Shown: positions 49,669-59,429, counted from the stretch's first letter. The stretch: DNA of 64,000 bases from Pacificispira sp002696645 (GCF_048892425.1 NZ_JBLZHU010000002.1:62001-126000); one strand, 5' to 3'. Numbers and translations are program-made. Notes: generated by a model from the letters alone, not told the origin.

Positions 49669-49971
49669 TCAGTCTTGAACGATCCCATCCAGAATGGCCA
49701 TGTTCCAGCGGTGAAGGGTGATCTTTCCACGCAGGCCCGCTTGTGTTGCCGGGTCGGCGTCAATGATGGCCTGGGCTTCTGCGCGCGTGTCGGCCTTCAC
49801 GATCAACAGGCTGCCAATCTTGCTTTCTCCATCATCGCTGCGCAGGCTGCCAGCCGCCAGGATCCGGTCCTTTATCGACAATTCATAGTCCCAATGTGCG
49901 GCCATCAGCGCCGCATCTGCGCGCAGTCGGGGTCCGTCCGCGCTGTCCTCACTGACAATCATCCAGGGCAT
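49669..49971 (-). CDS. YciI family protein
   Basis: A 100-aa YCII-related (ferredoxin-like dimeric barrel) protein. WMIVSEDSADGPRLRADAALMAAHWDYELSIKDRILAAG (in blocks) holds the conserved His and Asp of the family, and GSLLIVKADTRAEAQAIIDADPATQAGL the second half. Enzymatic role is generally unknown. It is 89 bp downstream of htpG behind a strong terminator, so probably separately transcribed. Confidence 0.87.
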   Translation of the reverse strand: MPWMIVSEDSADGPRLRADAALMAAHWDYELSIKDRILAAGSLRSDDGESKIGSLLIVKADTRAEAQAIIDADPATQAGLRGKITLHRWNMAILDGIVQD

Positions 49972-49993
49972 TGTGCTCTCCTCATCCGATAGA

Positions 49994-50030
49994 AAAAGGG
50001 TCCCAGCACGGCGTGTGTTGGGACCCTTTT
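49994..50030 (-). terminator. Rho-independent terminator of htpG
   Basis: AAAAGGGTCCCA (49994-50005) pairs with TGGGACCCTTTT (50019-50030), extended by three inner pairs; the A-tract gives a U-tract on the minus strand. 30 bp after the htpG stop. Confidence 0.85.
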
Positions 50031-50060
50031 GAATTCAAGTTTCAATTCTCAAGTCAGCGA

Positions 50061-52013
50061 TCAGCTATAGGCCTTGGCCATCAGATCGGCCAGATGTTTC
50101 GCAAACGCGCTGGGATCGGGCAGGGCCTCGCCTTCCAGCAGGCGGGCCTGATCCAATAGCATGGAGGGAGCCGCGCCCAGATCGCCCTTGCCATCGGTAC
50201 CGGCCTTGCCCGCCAGTGCCTTGATCAGGGGGTGTTTCGGGTTGATCTCCAAAATGCGCTGCGCTTCCGCTTCCAGGCGGTTATGCTGTTTCAGCAACCG
50301 TTCCAGATGCATATCCATGGCGTTTTCATCAGCCACCAGACAGACCGCACTGTTGGTCAGGCGATCGGTGCTGCGGATATCCTTAACCGCATTTCCCAAG
50401 GCCAGTTTCAGGGCGATCACCAGACCATCGACCGTGCTGTCCAGCTGTTCGGCCTCGTCCTCATCCTTGGCTTCCTCAGCCTTGATTTTAGACAGGTCAG
50501 CCCCGCCCCGGGTGACGGACTTAAAGGTCTTACCGTCAAATTCACCCACCGAGGGAATCCAGAATTCATCCACCGGATCAGACATCATCAGAACCTCAAC
50601 GCCCTTAGCGTCGAAACCTTCCAATTGCGGGCTTTTCTTCAAGACCGCCTTGTCTTCGCCCGAAATATAGTAAATCGAGTCCTGACCTTCCTTCATATCG
50701 GCGACATAGTCGGCCAGTGAAATCATGCCGTCCCGCTTGGTTGAGTGGAAACGACAGAGTTTCAACAGGGAGTCCTTATCAGACGTGCCCTCATACAGGC
50801 CTTCCTTCATCACCAGGCCGAATTTCTCCCAGAAACTGACATAGCCGGTCGGATCGGATTCAGCTTTTTTTGCCAATTCAGACAGGACCCGTTTGACCAC
50901 ACCGGCACGGATCTTACTGACGACCGGATTGTTTTGCAGCATTTCGCGCGACACGTTCAGCGGCAGATCCTCGCTGTCGATCACGCCGCGCAGGAACCGC
51001 AGCCAGGACGGCAGAAGGTCATCGCATTCCTCGCTGATGAAGACCCGCTTCACATACAGTTTCAGCTTGGACATGCGGTCCGGATGGAACAGATCGAACG
51101 GGCGTTCCGTCGGAATAAAGATCAGGCCGGCATATTCAATCACGCCTTCCGCCTTGAAATGCAGCGTCATCCAGGGCTCGTCAAAGCCATGTGATACGTG
51201 ACGATAGAATTCCGTGTATTGTTGGTCTTCGATTTCTGATTTCGGCCGCGTCCACAGGGCGGATGCTTCGTTCAGCCGATCCGGCTCTTCTTCGCTCTTG
51301 GCCGGATCAATGAATTCAATCGGGAAGGGGATATGATCGGAATAGGTCTTCACCACCCGCTGTAAGGTCGATTTTTCCAGATATTCCTGGGCGTCGTCCT
51401 TCAGCGACAGGGTGATCGACGTGCCATGCGGCGCGGCATCGGCAGGTTCAATCGTAAAGCCGGTGCGCCCATCAGAGGTCCAGCGCCAGGTTTCGTCCGA
51501 TCCGGCGCGACGCGACAGAACGGAAATCTGGGTGGAGACCATATAGCCGGAATAGAAACCAACGCCAAATTGACCGATCAGGCTGACATCTTTTTTCTTA
51601 TCCCCGGTCAGATTATCAACGAAGGCGGCCGTGCCGGACCGGGCGATTGTGCCCAGATTGTCGATCAGATCATCGCGCGTCATGCCGATGCCATTATCGG
51701 TGATGGTCAGGGTTTTGGCGTCTGGATCGGCCTGCAATGTGATGCGAAAGCCGCTGTCGCCATCCATCAATCCAGGCGTTTCAATCGCCAGATAGCGCAG
51801 CTTGTCACACGCATCCGCTGCGTTGGAGATCAATTCGCGCAGGAAGATTTCACGCTCTGAATACAGGGCATTGGCAACGATATCGAGCAATCGCCCGACT
51901 TCTGCCTGAAACCCCATTGTTTCTGCGCCACCTTTTTGAGGCTCATTTTTTTCTGGGCCACCAGAATTGGCCCCACCAGATTTAACGGTGTCGCCTTTGG
52001 TCTTTGTCGCCAT
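50061..52013 (-). CDS. htpG: Chaperone HtpG (bacterial Hsp90)
   Basis: ATP-dependent chaperone. Family start FQAEVGRLLDIVANALYSEREIFLRELISNAADACDKLRY, seen in blocks, then DNGIGMTRDDLIDNLGTIARSGT and QFGVGFYSGYMV (the GHKL ATP site). At 650 aa it is longer than the usual 620-630 because of a 30-residue polar N-terminal extension rich in Lys/Gly, and possibly the true start is the ATG of ETMGFQAEV. Preceded by a heat-shock-like promoter. Confidence 0.95.
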   Translation of the reverse strand: MATKTKGDTVKSGGANSGGPEKNEPQKGGAETMGFQAEVGRLLDIVANALYSEREIFLRELISNAADACDKLRYLAIETPGLMDGDSGFRITLQADPDAKTLTITDNGIGMTRDDLIDNLGTIARSGTAAFVDNLTGDKKKDVSLIGQFGVGFYSGYMVSTQISVLSRRAGSDETWRWTSDGRTGFTIEPADAAPHGTSITLSLKDDAQEYLEKSTLQRVVKTYSDHIPFPIEFIDPAKSEEEPDRLNEASALWTRPKSEIEDQQYTEFYRHVSHGFDEPWMTLHFKAEGVIEYAGLIFIPTERPFDLFHPDRMSKLKLYVKRVFISEECDDLLPSWLRFLRGVIDSEDLPLNVSREMLQNNPVVSKIRAGVVKRVLSELAKKAESDPTGYVSFWEKFGLVMKEGLYEGTSDKDSLLKLCRFHSTKRDGMISLADYVADMKEGQDSIYYISGEDKAVLKKSPQLEGFDAKGVEVLMMSDPVDEFWIPSVGEFDGKTFKSVTRGGADLSKIKAEEAKDEDEAEQLDSTVDGLVIALKLALGNAVKDIRSTDRLTNSAVCLVADENAMDMHLERLLKQHNRLEAEAQRILEINPKHPLIKALAGKAGTDGKGDLGAAPSMLLDQARLLEGEALPDPSAFAKHLADLMAKAYS

Positions 52014-52059
52014 GGCTTATGTCCCTTTTTAAAATTCTGTGTTGGATTTAGTGCTGTGG

Positions 52060-52088
52060 ATATAGTTTCTTACCCCCGATCACACAAG
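52060..52088 (-). promoter_or_regulatory. Candidate RpoH-type promoter of htpG
   Basis: On the minus strand CTTG (52085-52088), 18 bp, ACTATAT (52060-52066), close to the alphaproteobacterial RpoH consensus CTTG-N17/18-CYTATNT. It lies 47 bp before the htpG start and has the same spacing as the hslV candidate. Confidence 0.45.
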
Positions 52089-52119
52089 AGCACCCCTTTT
52101 TCTGAAACAGGCCGCTGCA

Positions 52120-53028
52120 ATGACCCGTCCGATTTTTGACCGCACATTTGATCCCCATTATGGCGAGGCAGTGGCCCTGTCGCCGCTGATTCGGCGGGTC
52201 GTCGCCCCCAATGCCAGCGCGTTTACCTTTTATGGCACCGGCACCTATATCATCGGCATGGGTCAGGATGTGGCCGTGATTGATCCTGGGCCCCTGCGCG
52301 ATGATCACTATTCAGCACTGTTGACCGCCTTGGCGGGTGATACGGTCACGGCGATCCTGATCACCCATACCCATTTGGATCATTCCCCCCTGGCGGCGAG
52401 GCTGAAGGCGGAGACGGGTGCGCCCACCTATGGCTTTGGACCCCATGGCGGGGGCGAGGCGGTGCAGGTGGAAGAAGGGGCAGATCGCGATTTCACCCCC
52501 GATATCATCCTAAGGGATGGCGAGAGGGTTTCTGGCAAGGGTTGGACTGTCCAGGCCGTACACACGCCCGGCCATACGTCCAACCATCTGTGTTTCGCAC
52601 TGGAGGAAGAAGCCGCCCTGTTCAGTGGCGACCATGTCATGGGCTGGTCCACCAGTGTGATATCCCCGCCTGATGGGGATATGGCGGCCTATATGGAATC
52701 CCTGCGAAAACTGTTGGGGCGCGGCGAAGACCTGTATTACCCCACCCATGGCAATCCGATCCAGAACGCCAGACAGCATGTGAAAGATTTCATCGCCCAT
52801 CGTCTGGATCGCGAGGCACAGATCCTGGCCTGTCTGAATGCCGGGCTGCAGACGATTGGCGACATGGTCCCGGCGATGTATCGCGATGTGCCAGAAAAGC
52901 TGCACGCGGCGGCGGCGCGGTCTGTCCTGGCGCATCTGCTGCATATGGCAGAAGACGGGCGTATCACTTGCAGTGACCCAAATCCCACCTTAGGGTCCCG
53001 TTTCTTCCCGGCAGCGTCCCTTTCATAA
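52120..53028 (+). CDS. MBL-fold metallo-hydrolase (LACTB2-like)
   Basis: A 302-aa metallo-beta-lactamase-fold protein with the dinuclear site H83-T-H85-L-D87-H88, a third His in VHTPGHTSNHLCF, Asp in FSGDHVMGW and the last His in YPTHGNP. A C-terminal winged-helix domain (about 220-290, REAQILACLNAG...LAHLLHMAEDGRI) gives the LACTB2/RNase-like layout. Substrate unknown; it is 6 bp upstream of panC, so co-transcribed with pantothenate genes. Confidence 0.87.
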   Translation: MTRPIFDRTFDPHYGEAVALSPLIRRVVAPNASAFTFYGTGTYIIGMGQDVAVIDPGPLRDDHYSALLTALAGDTVTAILITHTHLDHSPLAARLKAETGAPTYGFGPHGGGEAVQVEEGADRDFTPDIILRDGERVSGKGWTVQAVHTPGHTSNHLCFALEEEAALFSGDHVMGWSTSVISPPDGDMAAYMESLRKLLGRGEDLYYPTHGNPIQNARQHVKDFIAHRLDREAQILACLNAGLQTIGDMVPAMYRDVPEKLHAAAARSVLAHLLHMAEDGRITCSDPNPTLGSRFFPAASLS

Positions 53029-53034
53029 GGCCCA

Positions 53035-53895
53035 ATGATGCAAATCTGTGAAACAAAGCACGCGATCCGCACCCATGTCGCAGGGCTGCGCAAGAAAGGC
53101 CACCGGATCGGTCTGGTGCCGACAATGGGCTATCTGCATGAGGGACATCTGCAATTGGTGCGGCGGGCGGCGGCGCAGTCCGATCATGTCGTGGTGACGA
53201 TTTTCGTCAATCCCTTGCAGTTTGGTCGCAATGAGGATTTAGACAGCTATCCCCGCGATGCAGAGCGGGATTTTGCCCTGTTGCGATCCGCAGGCGTCTC
53301 GGCGGTATTCTGCCCAAGTCCGGAAGAAATGTATGGGGGAACGGCAGATACCCATGTTGATGTGCCCAGCCTGTCTGGCATATTGCAGGGGCTACAGCGC
53401 CCCGGACATTTTCGCGGCGTCGCAACCGTGGTGACGAAATTGTTCAACATCGTTCAGGCGGATATCGCTGTCTTTGGTGAAAAGGACTATCAGCAACTGA
53501 CCGTTATTCGCCGCATGGTGGCCGATTTGGACATGCCCATTGAAATCATCGCCCACCCGACCGTGCGGGAAGCAGACGGGCTGGCCATGTCGTCCCGCAA
53601 TGTGCGTTTAACAGCAAAAGAGCGCGCCATCGCGCCCATCATCAACAAAGCCCTGGACAAGGCCCAGACAATCGCGCGCGACACTGCGGACATACAGACC
53701 ATCCTGGACGGGCTGTATGCCATCTTGCGGGAACAGCCGCTTTTGCAAATCAGAACCGTTGATATCGTTGATGCCCAGACGCTGGAGCCCCTCCATAGCC
53801 TGACACAGCCAGCCGTTATTCTGGTCACGGCGGAACTGGGATCGGTCCTGTTGCTGGATCAACGCGTCATTACACCAAGACAGGGGGGCCGATGA
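53035..53895 (+). CDS. panC: Pantothenate synthetase
   Basis: Joins pantoate and beta-alanine using ATP. HIGH-like block VPTMGYLHEGHLQLV (His35, His38), then FVNPLQFGRNEDLDSYPR, FGEKDYQQLTVIRRMV and MSSRNVRLT (KMSKS-like). The 286-aa length is normal. Overlaps panB by 4 bp. Confidence 0.96.
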   Translation: MMQICETKHAIRTHVAGLRKKGHRIGLVPTMGYLHEGHLQLVRRAAAQSDHVVVTIFVNPLQFGRNEDLDSYPRDAERDFALLRSAGVSAVFCPSPEEMYGGTADTHVDVPSLSGILQGLQRPGHFRGVATVVTKLFNIVQADIAVFGEKDYQQLTVIRRMVADLDMPIEIIAHPTVREADGLAMSSRNVRLTAKERAIAPIINKALDKAQTIARDTADIQTILDGLYAILREQPLLQIRTVDIVDAQTLEPLHSLTQPAVILVTAELGSVLLLDQRVITPRQGGR

Positions 53896-54701
53896 GCCGT
53901 CACACCCGCATAAAGCGCCGCACCGCACCGGCGATCGCTGCGATGAAGGGGGGCGTGCCCATCGTGTCCCTGACCGCCTATAGCGCCTGTATGGCGTCCC
54001 TGGTCGATCCCCATGTGGATTTCATCCTGGTGGGGGACAGTCTGGGCATGGTTGCCCATGGGATGGACTCCACAACACCGGTTTCATTGGACCTGATGAT
54101 CGCCCATGGCCGTGCCGTTGTTTCGGGAACATCAAAGGCGCTGATTATCGTGGATATGCCTTTTGGCAGTTATGAGGAAAGCCCGGAATCCGCCTTTCGC
54201 AACGCTGCCCGCATCCTGAAGGAAACCGGCTGTGGCGCGGTGAAACTGGAAGGCGGCGCACGCTGTGCTGAGACGATCCGTTTTCTGGTGGAACGCGGCA
54301 TTCCGGTCATGGGGCATATCGGCCTGACGCCACAATCAACCCATGTCATGGGCGGTTTCAAAACACAGGGGCGGGACCGCGACACATGGCCCGACCATCA
54401 GGCCGATGCCCAGGCCGTTGCCCAGGCGGGGGCTTTCGCCGTCGTGCTGGAGGGAATGGTCGAGGAACTGGCCGCAAAGCTGACACAGGAAATTGCCATT
54501 CCCACAATTGGCATCGGGGCGTCGCCTGCCTGTGACGGGCAGATTCTGGTTCTGGAAGACATGTTGGGCATAACCCGGAACCCCCCGAAATTCGTGAAGG
54601 TCTTTGCAGATATCGGATCACAGATCGACACCGCCGTGGAACGCTATGCCCAATCTGTGAAAGACAGGCGCTTCCCAACGGAGGATCAGACCTATCGCTG
54701 A
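53892..54701 (+). CDS. panB: 3-methyl-2-oxobutanoate hydroxymethyltransferase
   Basis: Makes ketopantoate from ketoisovalerate and methylene-tetrahydrofolate. Diagnostic blocks: VSLTAYSACMASLVD, FILVGDSLGMVAHGMDSTTPVSLDLM, KLEGGARCAETI, GHIGLTPQSTHVMGG and TIGIGASPACDGQILVLEDMLG. At 269 aa it is full length. panD and panE are not in the window. Confidence 0.96.
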   Translation: MSRHTRIKRRTAPAIAAMKGGVPIVSLTAYSACMASLVDPHVDFILVGDSLGMVAHGMDSTTPVSLDLMIAHGRAVVSGTSKALIIVDMPFGSYEESPESAFRNAARILKETGCGAVKLEGGARCAETIRFLVERGIPVMGHIGLTPQSTHVMGGFKTQGRDRDTWPDHQADAQAVAQAGAFAVVLEGMVEELAAKLTQEIAIPTIGIGASPACDGQILVLEDMLGITRNPPKFVKVFADIGSQIDTAVERYAQSVKDRRFPTEDQTYR

Positions 54702-54770
54702 GGCGAAAGCGTGTCATACTGAATGGGCACAATTGCCTGTTTCAAAAAATATCCCGTGAGAGGAAACAAG

Positions 54771-55370
54771 ATGTCCGCCCCAAAGACCCTGCTGGCTATG
54801 TCCGGCGCTGATCTGACCCCAGCGACGTTATCTACCTCAACCCTGCTTCTGATTGATTGCCAGGCGGAATACCGCAGCGGATTTCTGCCTCTGCCCGACG
54901 TCGATGCGGCCCTGGCGCAATGTCAGACGCTGTTAAACCGCGCCCGTGGCCTGCAACGCCCCATCGTGCATGTGCGCCATGTTGGAAAGCCTGGCGGGGC
55001 CTTTGACATTACCGGCACAGGCGGACAGATCATGACAGAGGTCGCGCCCCAGGATGGTGAACCAGTCGTCGATAAGGGGCTGCCCAACAGCTTTGCCAAG
55101 ACCCGTTTACACGACGTCCTGACGGCACAGGGGGCGACATCGCTGATCATTGTCGGCTTCATGACCCATATGTGCGTCAGTTCCACCGCCCGGGTCGCCC
55201 TGGATCTGGGATATCGCACCACCGTGGTGGACCAGGCCTGCGCCACGCGGGACTTACCCAAGCCGGGCGGGGGCATCCTGTCTGCCGCAGACCTGCATAT
55301 AGCCGCCTTAACCGGCCTGTCAGACCGGTTTTCCATCATCGCGCCGGATGCGGCCTCGATTACAGACTGA
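54771..55370 (+). CDS. Isochorismatase-family cysteine hydrolase
   Basis: A 199-aa alpha/beta hydrolase of the isochorismatase/nicotinamidase superfamily. Start ATG 54771 (MSAPKTLLAMSG) after gagagg. Catalytic Asp in LLIDCQAEYRSG, Lys in VVDKGLPNSFAKTRL and Cys in GFMTHMCVSSTAR. Typical substrates include nicotinamide or peptide-like amides; none can be assigned. Follows panB by 69 bp and is convergent with pheT (3 bp). Confidence 0.85.
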   Translation: MSAPKTLLAMSGADLTPATLSTSTLLLIDCQAEYRSGFLPLPDVDAALAQCQTLLNRARGLQRPIVHVRHVGKPGGAFDITGTGGQIMTEVAPQDGEPVVDKGLPNSFAKTRLHDVLTAQGATSLIIVGFMTHMCVSSTARVALDLGYRTTVVDQACATRDLPKPGGGILSAADLHIAALTGLSDRFSIIAPDAASITD

Positions 55371-55373
55371 TCC

Positions 55374-57782
55374 CTATCCGCGCAACACGCCGCCGGTCGC
55401 TTTGTGGACGCTGGTGACGACCTTTTCCGCCAGGGCATCCAGGTCCTTGTCGGTCAGGGTCGCATCAACCGGCTGTAGCGTGACAGCCAGGGCAATGGAT
55501 TTCTTACCCGCCATATCGGCCCCCTGATAGACGTCGAACACCGATACATCGGTGATCAGCGCCTTATCCGCCCCAAGGACCGCCCGCACCACCTTCTCGG
55601 CAGAGACATCTGCATCGACCAGGAAGGCGAAATCGCGGCCAACCGGTTGCAGTGGGGAGGCCTTCAGCAAAGGCCGGGTCTTGCCGCCGCCCTTCTTTGC
55701 CTTGGGCTGGGGGATGACATCCATAAAGATTTCAAACGCCGCAACACGACCGCGCAGATCATAGTCTTTGGCGATGGCCGGGTGAATCTCCCCAAACCGC
55801 GCCAAAAGCATCGGGCCCAGGCGCAGGGTGCCGAAACGGCCTGGATGATACCAGTCGGGGGCCACATCATCGCCGACCTGCAAGCGATCTATCGGCGCAC
55901 CACAGGCTTCCAGAACGGCCATGACATCCGCCTTCGCGTCAAAGACATCGGGGCTGCGGCTGGTTTCCATCCAATGGCGCGGGATCTGTTTTCCCGCCCG
56001 GATGCCCGTCGCCACCATATCCTGATCTTTCGGGCCACGCCCCCGGAAGACCGGGCCAACCTCAAACAAGGCCAGGTCGGCATAGCCGCGCCCGGTATTG
56101 CGCTGTGCCGCGGCCAGCAGATTGGGCAGGATCGACGGGCGCATCGCGTCCAGATCGGCGCTGATCGGATTGGCCAGGGCCAGGACCTGCGGATCGCCAC
56201 CAAAGGTCACGGCATCAGCCTTCGCCAGGAAGGACCAGGTCACGGCCTCAAACATGCCACGCTGGGCCAATTGCTTCTTGGCAAAGGCGACGCGGCGCTG
56301 ACCCAGGGTCAGGATCGGCTGGGGCAGGGCGGTTTCCCGTTCCAGAGAGACCGCAGGGATGGCATCAAAGCCCTTCACCCGCAGCACTTCTTCGATCAGG
56401 CATTGTTCATGTTCGACATCATTGCGCCAGGTTGGCGTTACCGCTGTGATGACATCGCCATCGCGCGTTGTCTCAAAGCCCAGACGATCCAGAATCGCCT
56501 GACATTCTTCCGCTGGGACCGCCAGACCGCCAAAGCTTTCCAGCCTATCGGTGCGCAGGGTTAAGGTCTTGCGATTATCAGGAATTTCGCCAGCGGTGGT
56601 TGGATTCGAAATCTCCCCGCCACAGAGCTTCTGGATCAATCGCGCCGCCACATCCGGGCCCCAGGCAAGACCTTGCGTATCCAAACCGCGCTCAAACCGA
56701 TACCGCGCATCAGAATCGATGTTCAAACGACGCCCCGTCTCCGCCACCCGGATTGCGTCGAACAAGGCGACTTCCAAGAAAACTTCAGTCGTGTCATCGG
56801 TACAGCCGGACAGTTCCCCACCCATGACGCCGCCAATCCCCTGAGGGCCCGCCGCATCGCCAATCACCGGCATGCCTGCTTCCAGGGTATAGGTCTTCTC
56901 GTCCAGCGCCAGGATGGTTTCCCCCGCCTTGGCCCGGCGCATGGTCAGGGTATCACCCTGAAGCTTAGCCGCATCAAAGACATGCAAAGGGCGGCCCAGA
57001 TCGAAGCTGACATAGTTGGTGATATCGACCAGCGCGGAAATCGGGCGCAGACCGATGGCAATCAACCGCCGCTGCATCCAGGCCGGGGAGGGGCCGTTCT
57101 TGACGCCCCTAAAATGCCGCCCGGCAACATAGGGAACATCACTTCCGATATCCGACGACCGCGCCCATTGGATGGGGGAGTCATAGGTGCCTTCGACCGG
57201 GGATAAGTCCAGAGGCTTCAAGCTCCCCAAGCCCTTTGCCGCCAAGTCGCGCGCAACACCACGCACGCCCAGACAATCGCCCCGATCCGGCGTGATCGCA
57301 ATATCAATCACCGGATCATTCAGGCCACGATATTCCGCAAAGGACATGCCGATTGGCGCATCTTCGGGCAGGTCGATAATGCCATCATGGTCATCACTCA
57401 GACCCATTTCCCGCTCGGAACACAGCATGCCATTGGATTCTTCGCCCCGGATCACGCCAGGTTTCAAATCCACGCCGGTGCCCGGAATATGGCTGCCTGC
57501 GGGCGCAAAAACGCCCTTCATCCCGGTTCGCGCATTGGGCGCGCCACAGACGACCTGAACCACCTCACCAGTGCCCGTCTCTACCATACAGACGCGCAGC
57601 CGATCCGCATTGGGATGCTGTTTCGCTTCACGCACATAGGCAATGGTGAACGGCCCCAGCTTCGCAGCCGGATCATCGACCCCTTCAAGCTCCAGACCCA
57701 AAGAGGTCAGGGCATCGGTGATCTCCGTCAACGACGCATCCGTCTCAAGATGGTCTTTCAACCAGGACAATGTGAATTTCAT
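55374..57782 (-). CDS. pheT: Phenylalanyl-tRNA synthetase beta subunit
   Basis: Beta subunit of the (alpha-beta)2 PheRS. N-terminal tRNA-binding OB domain (about 39-150, VREAKQHPNADRLRVCMVETGTGEVVQVVCGAPNARTGMKG in part), B3/B4 editing domain (GRHFRGVKNGPSPAWMQRRL...), B5, the catalytic-like core and a C-terminal FDX-ACB anticodon domain (PLQPVGRDFAFLVDADVSAEKV). At 802 aa it is full length, overlapping pheS by 4 bp. Confidence 0.96.
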   Translation of the reverse strand: MKFTLSWLKDHLETDASLTEITDALTSLGLELEGVDDPAAKLGPFTIAYVREAKQHPNADRLRVCMVETGTGEVVQVVCGAPNARTGMKGVFAPAGSHIPGTGVDLKPGVIRGEESNGMLCSEREMGLSDDHDGIIDLPEDAPIGMSFAEYRGLNDPVIDIAITPDRGDCLGVRGVARDLAAKGLGSLKPLDLSPVEGTYDSPIQWARSSDIGSDVPYVAGRHFRGVKNGPSPAWMQRRLIAIGLRPISALVDITNYVSFDLGRPLHVFDAAKLQGDTLTMRRAKAGETILALDEKTYTLEAGMPVIGDAAGPQGIGGVMGGELSGCTDDTTEVFLEVALFDAIRVAETGRRLNIDSDARYRFERGLDTQGLAWGPDVAARLIQKLCGGEISNPTTAGEIPDNRKTLTLRTDRLESFGGLAVPAEECQAILDRLGFETTRDGDVITAVTPTWRNDVEHEQCLIEEVLRVKGFDAIPAVSLERETALPQPILTLGQRRVAFAKKQLAQRGMFEAVTWSFLAKADAVTFGGDPQVLALANPISADLDAMRPSILPNLLAAAQRNTGRGYADLALFEVGPVFRGRGPKDQDMVATGIRAGKQIPRHWMETSRSPDVFDAKADVMAVLEACGAPIDRLQVGDDVAPDWYHPGRFGTLRLGPMLLARFGEIHPAIAKDYDLRGRVAAFEIFMDVIPQPKAKKGGGKTRPLLKASPLQPVGRDFAFLVDADVSAEKVVRAVLGADKALITDVSVFDVYQGADMAGKKSIALAVTLQPVDATLTDKDLDALAEKVVTSVHKATGGVLRG

Positions 57783-58864
57783 GGCGTCAATCCCCGCACC
57801 AAAGAGGCTGCTTCCAATGGCACGAAGCCGTAATGTTTTAACCAGCGTAAATCGGCGTCGAAGAAGGTGCGCAGGTCGGGAATGCCGTATTTCAGCATCG
57901 CGATGCGCTCAATCCCCATGCCGAAGGCGAAGCCCTGATATTCATCGGGGTCGATGCCAGACATCGCCAGAACCTTGGGGTTCACCATGCCGCAGCCGAG
58001 AATTTCAAGCCAGCTGTCGCCAGGGCCGATGGTCAATTCGCCGCCCTTGCGGGAACAGCCGATATCCACCTCTGCTGAGGGTTCGGTGAAGGGGAAATAG
58101 CTGGGGCGGAATTGCAGCGGGATATCGTCGATTTCAAAATAGGCAGAGCAGAAATCCTGCAACACGCCTTTCAAATGACCGAAATGGGTCTTTTTATCGA
58201 TCACCAGACCTTCGACCTGATGAAACATCGGTGTATGGGTCATATCGCTGTCAGAGCGATAGGTACGCCCCGGCGCGATGATGCGGATCGGCGGTTTCTG
58301 GCTTTCCATCGTGCGCACCTGCACGGGAGAGGTATGGGTGCGCAGCACGGTGGTCATATCCACGCCACCCTGATCATCGGCCATATAGAAAGTATCGTGC
58401 ATCTGCCGCGCCGGATGTTCGGCGGGCATATTCAATGCCGTGAAGTTATAATAATCGCTTTCGATATCCGGCCCTTCGGCAACGGCAAAGCCCATTTCAC
58501 CAAAGATCGCGATGATCTCGTCCAGGGTCTGGCTGATCGGGTGCAGGCGGCCCATGGTTTCAGGCCGCGCGGGCAGGGAAACATCAACCTGATCATCGAC
58601 CAGTTTTGCGTTCAGCGCGTCGCGTTCCAGACCGAATTTGCGGGCCTCAATGGCGGTCGCGATGGTTTCCTTCAGCACATTCAGTGCCTGACCGGCGGCC
58701 TTGCGGGCCTCAGGGTCCAGGGCACCCAACCCTTTCATCTGTTCGGTGATGCGGCCCTTCTTGCCCAGCGCCTCAACCCGAACATCATCCAGTTCTTTCA
58801 GATCTGACGCCGCCTCGATGCGCGTTAAAAGCGCGGTTTTCAGCTCGTCTGCATCGCCTGTCAT
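57779..58864 (-). CDS. pheS: Phenylalanyl-tRNA synthetase alpha subunit
   Basis: Catalytic class II subunit. Start ATG 58864 (MTGDADELKTALLTRIEAA) after aggtgg; 19 further codons upstream are open but belong to the attenuator hairpin. N-terminal coiled coil, then motif 2-type FEIDDIPLQFRPSYFPFTEPSAEVDI (in part) and motif 3 GFAFGMGIERIAMLKYGIPDLR. The length is 361 aa. Confidence 0.95.
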   Translation of the reverse strand: MTGDADELKTALLTRIEAASDLKELDDVRVEALGKKGRITEQMKGLGALDPEARKAAGQALNVLKETIATAIEARKFGLERDALNAKLVDDQVDVSLPARPETMGRLHPISQTLDEIIAIFGEMGFAVAEGPDIESDYYNFTALNMPAEHPARQMHDTFYMADDQGGVDMTTVLRTHTSPVQVRTMESQKPPIRIIAPGRTYRSDSDMTHTPMFHQVEGLVIDKKTHFGHLKGVLQDFCSAYFEIDDIPLQFRPSYFPFTEPSAEVDIGCSRKGGELTIGPGDSWLEILGCGMVNPKVLAMSGIDPDEYQGFAFGMGIERIAMLKYGIPDLRTFFDADLRWLKHYGFVPLEAASLVRGLTP

Positions 58865-58890
58865 TCGTCCAACCACCTTAAATAAGAAAA

Positions 58891-58939
58891 CGCCGGCTCT
58901 CCATGGGACCTTGCAACACAAGGGGTAGGAGAGCCGGCG
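58891..58939 (-). terminator. Attenuator-like hairpin between rplT and pheS
   Basis: Perfect 12-bp stem (CGCCGGCTCTCC, 58891-58902, with GGAGAGCCGGCG, 58928-58939), 25-nt loop holding a smaller CCTTG/CAAGG hairpin, followed on the minus strand by UUUUCUUAUUU. It sits 27 bp before the pheS start. It may terminate rpmI-rplT transcripts partly and so set pheST expression. A second small hairpin, ccctga/tcaggg (58966-58981), precedes it. No Phe-rich leader peptide is seen. Confidence 0.7.
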
Positions 58940-58996
58940 ATTTACAACTTCATCCGCCAGATTTCCCTGATGTTTCAGGGTTTAGGCGTCGCCGAC

Positions 58997-59368
58997 TCAC
59001 TTTGCGGCAAGAGCCTCTTGGGCCCGCCCGACCAGCGCCTTGAAGGCCTCTGGGTCGTGCACCGCGATATCGGCCAGAACCTTACGGTCCAGTTCGATAT
59101 CCGCCTTATTCAGGCCATCGATAAATCGGGCATAGGTCATCAGCTGGTCGCTGGCATCGCGCACGGCGGCGTTGATGCGCTGGATCCAAAGCTTGCGGAA
59201 TTCCCGCTTGCGGACGCGCCGGTCGCGATAGGCGTACTGGCCGGCCTTCTCCACGGCCTGAACGGCTGTGCGGAAGGTGTTTTTGCGCCGACCACGGAAC
59301 CCGTCCGCAGCCTTAATAACTTTTCTGTGTTTTGCGTGGGTTGTTACACCCCGTTTTACGCGTGCCAT
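58997..59368 (-). CDS. rplT: 50S ribosomal protein L20
   Basis: rRNA-binding assembly protein bL20. MARVKRGVTTHAKHRKVIKAADGFRGRRKNTFRTA (blocks) and YAYRDRRVRKREFRKLWIQRINAA are the family hallmarks. At 123 aa it is full length. It follows rpmI by 61 bp. Confidence 0.97.
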   Translation of the reverse strand: MARVKRGVTTHAKHRKVIKAADGFRGRRKNTFRTAVQAVEKAGQYAYRDRRVRKREFRKLWIQRINAAVRDASDQLMTYARFIDGLNKADIELDRKVLADIAVHDPEAFKALVGRAQEALAAK

Positions 59369-59429
59369 GAGTGTGGCTCCTCGAAATCTAGTGTCTTACG
59401 ATGTGAAACAGTGCTGCCTTTGGGGCTGC

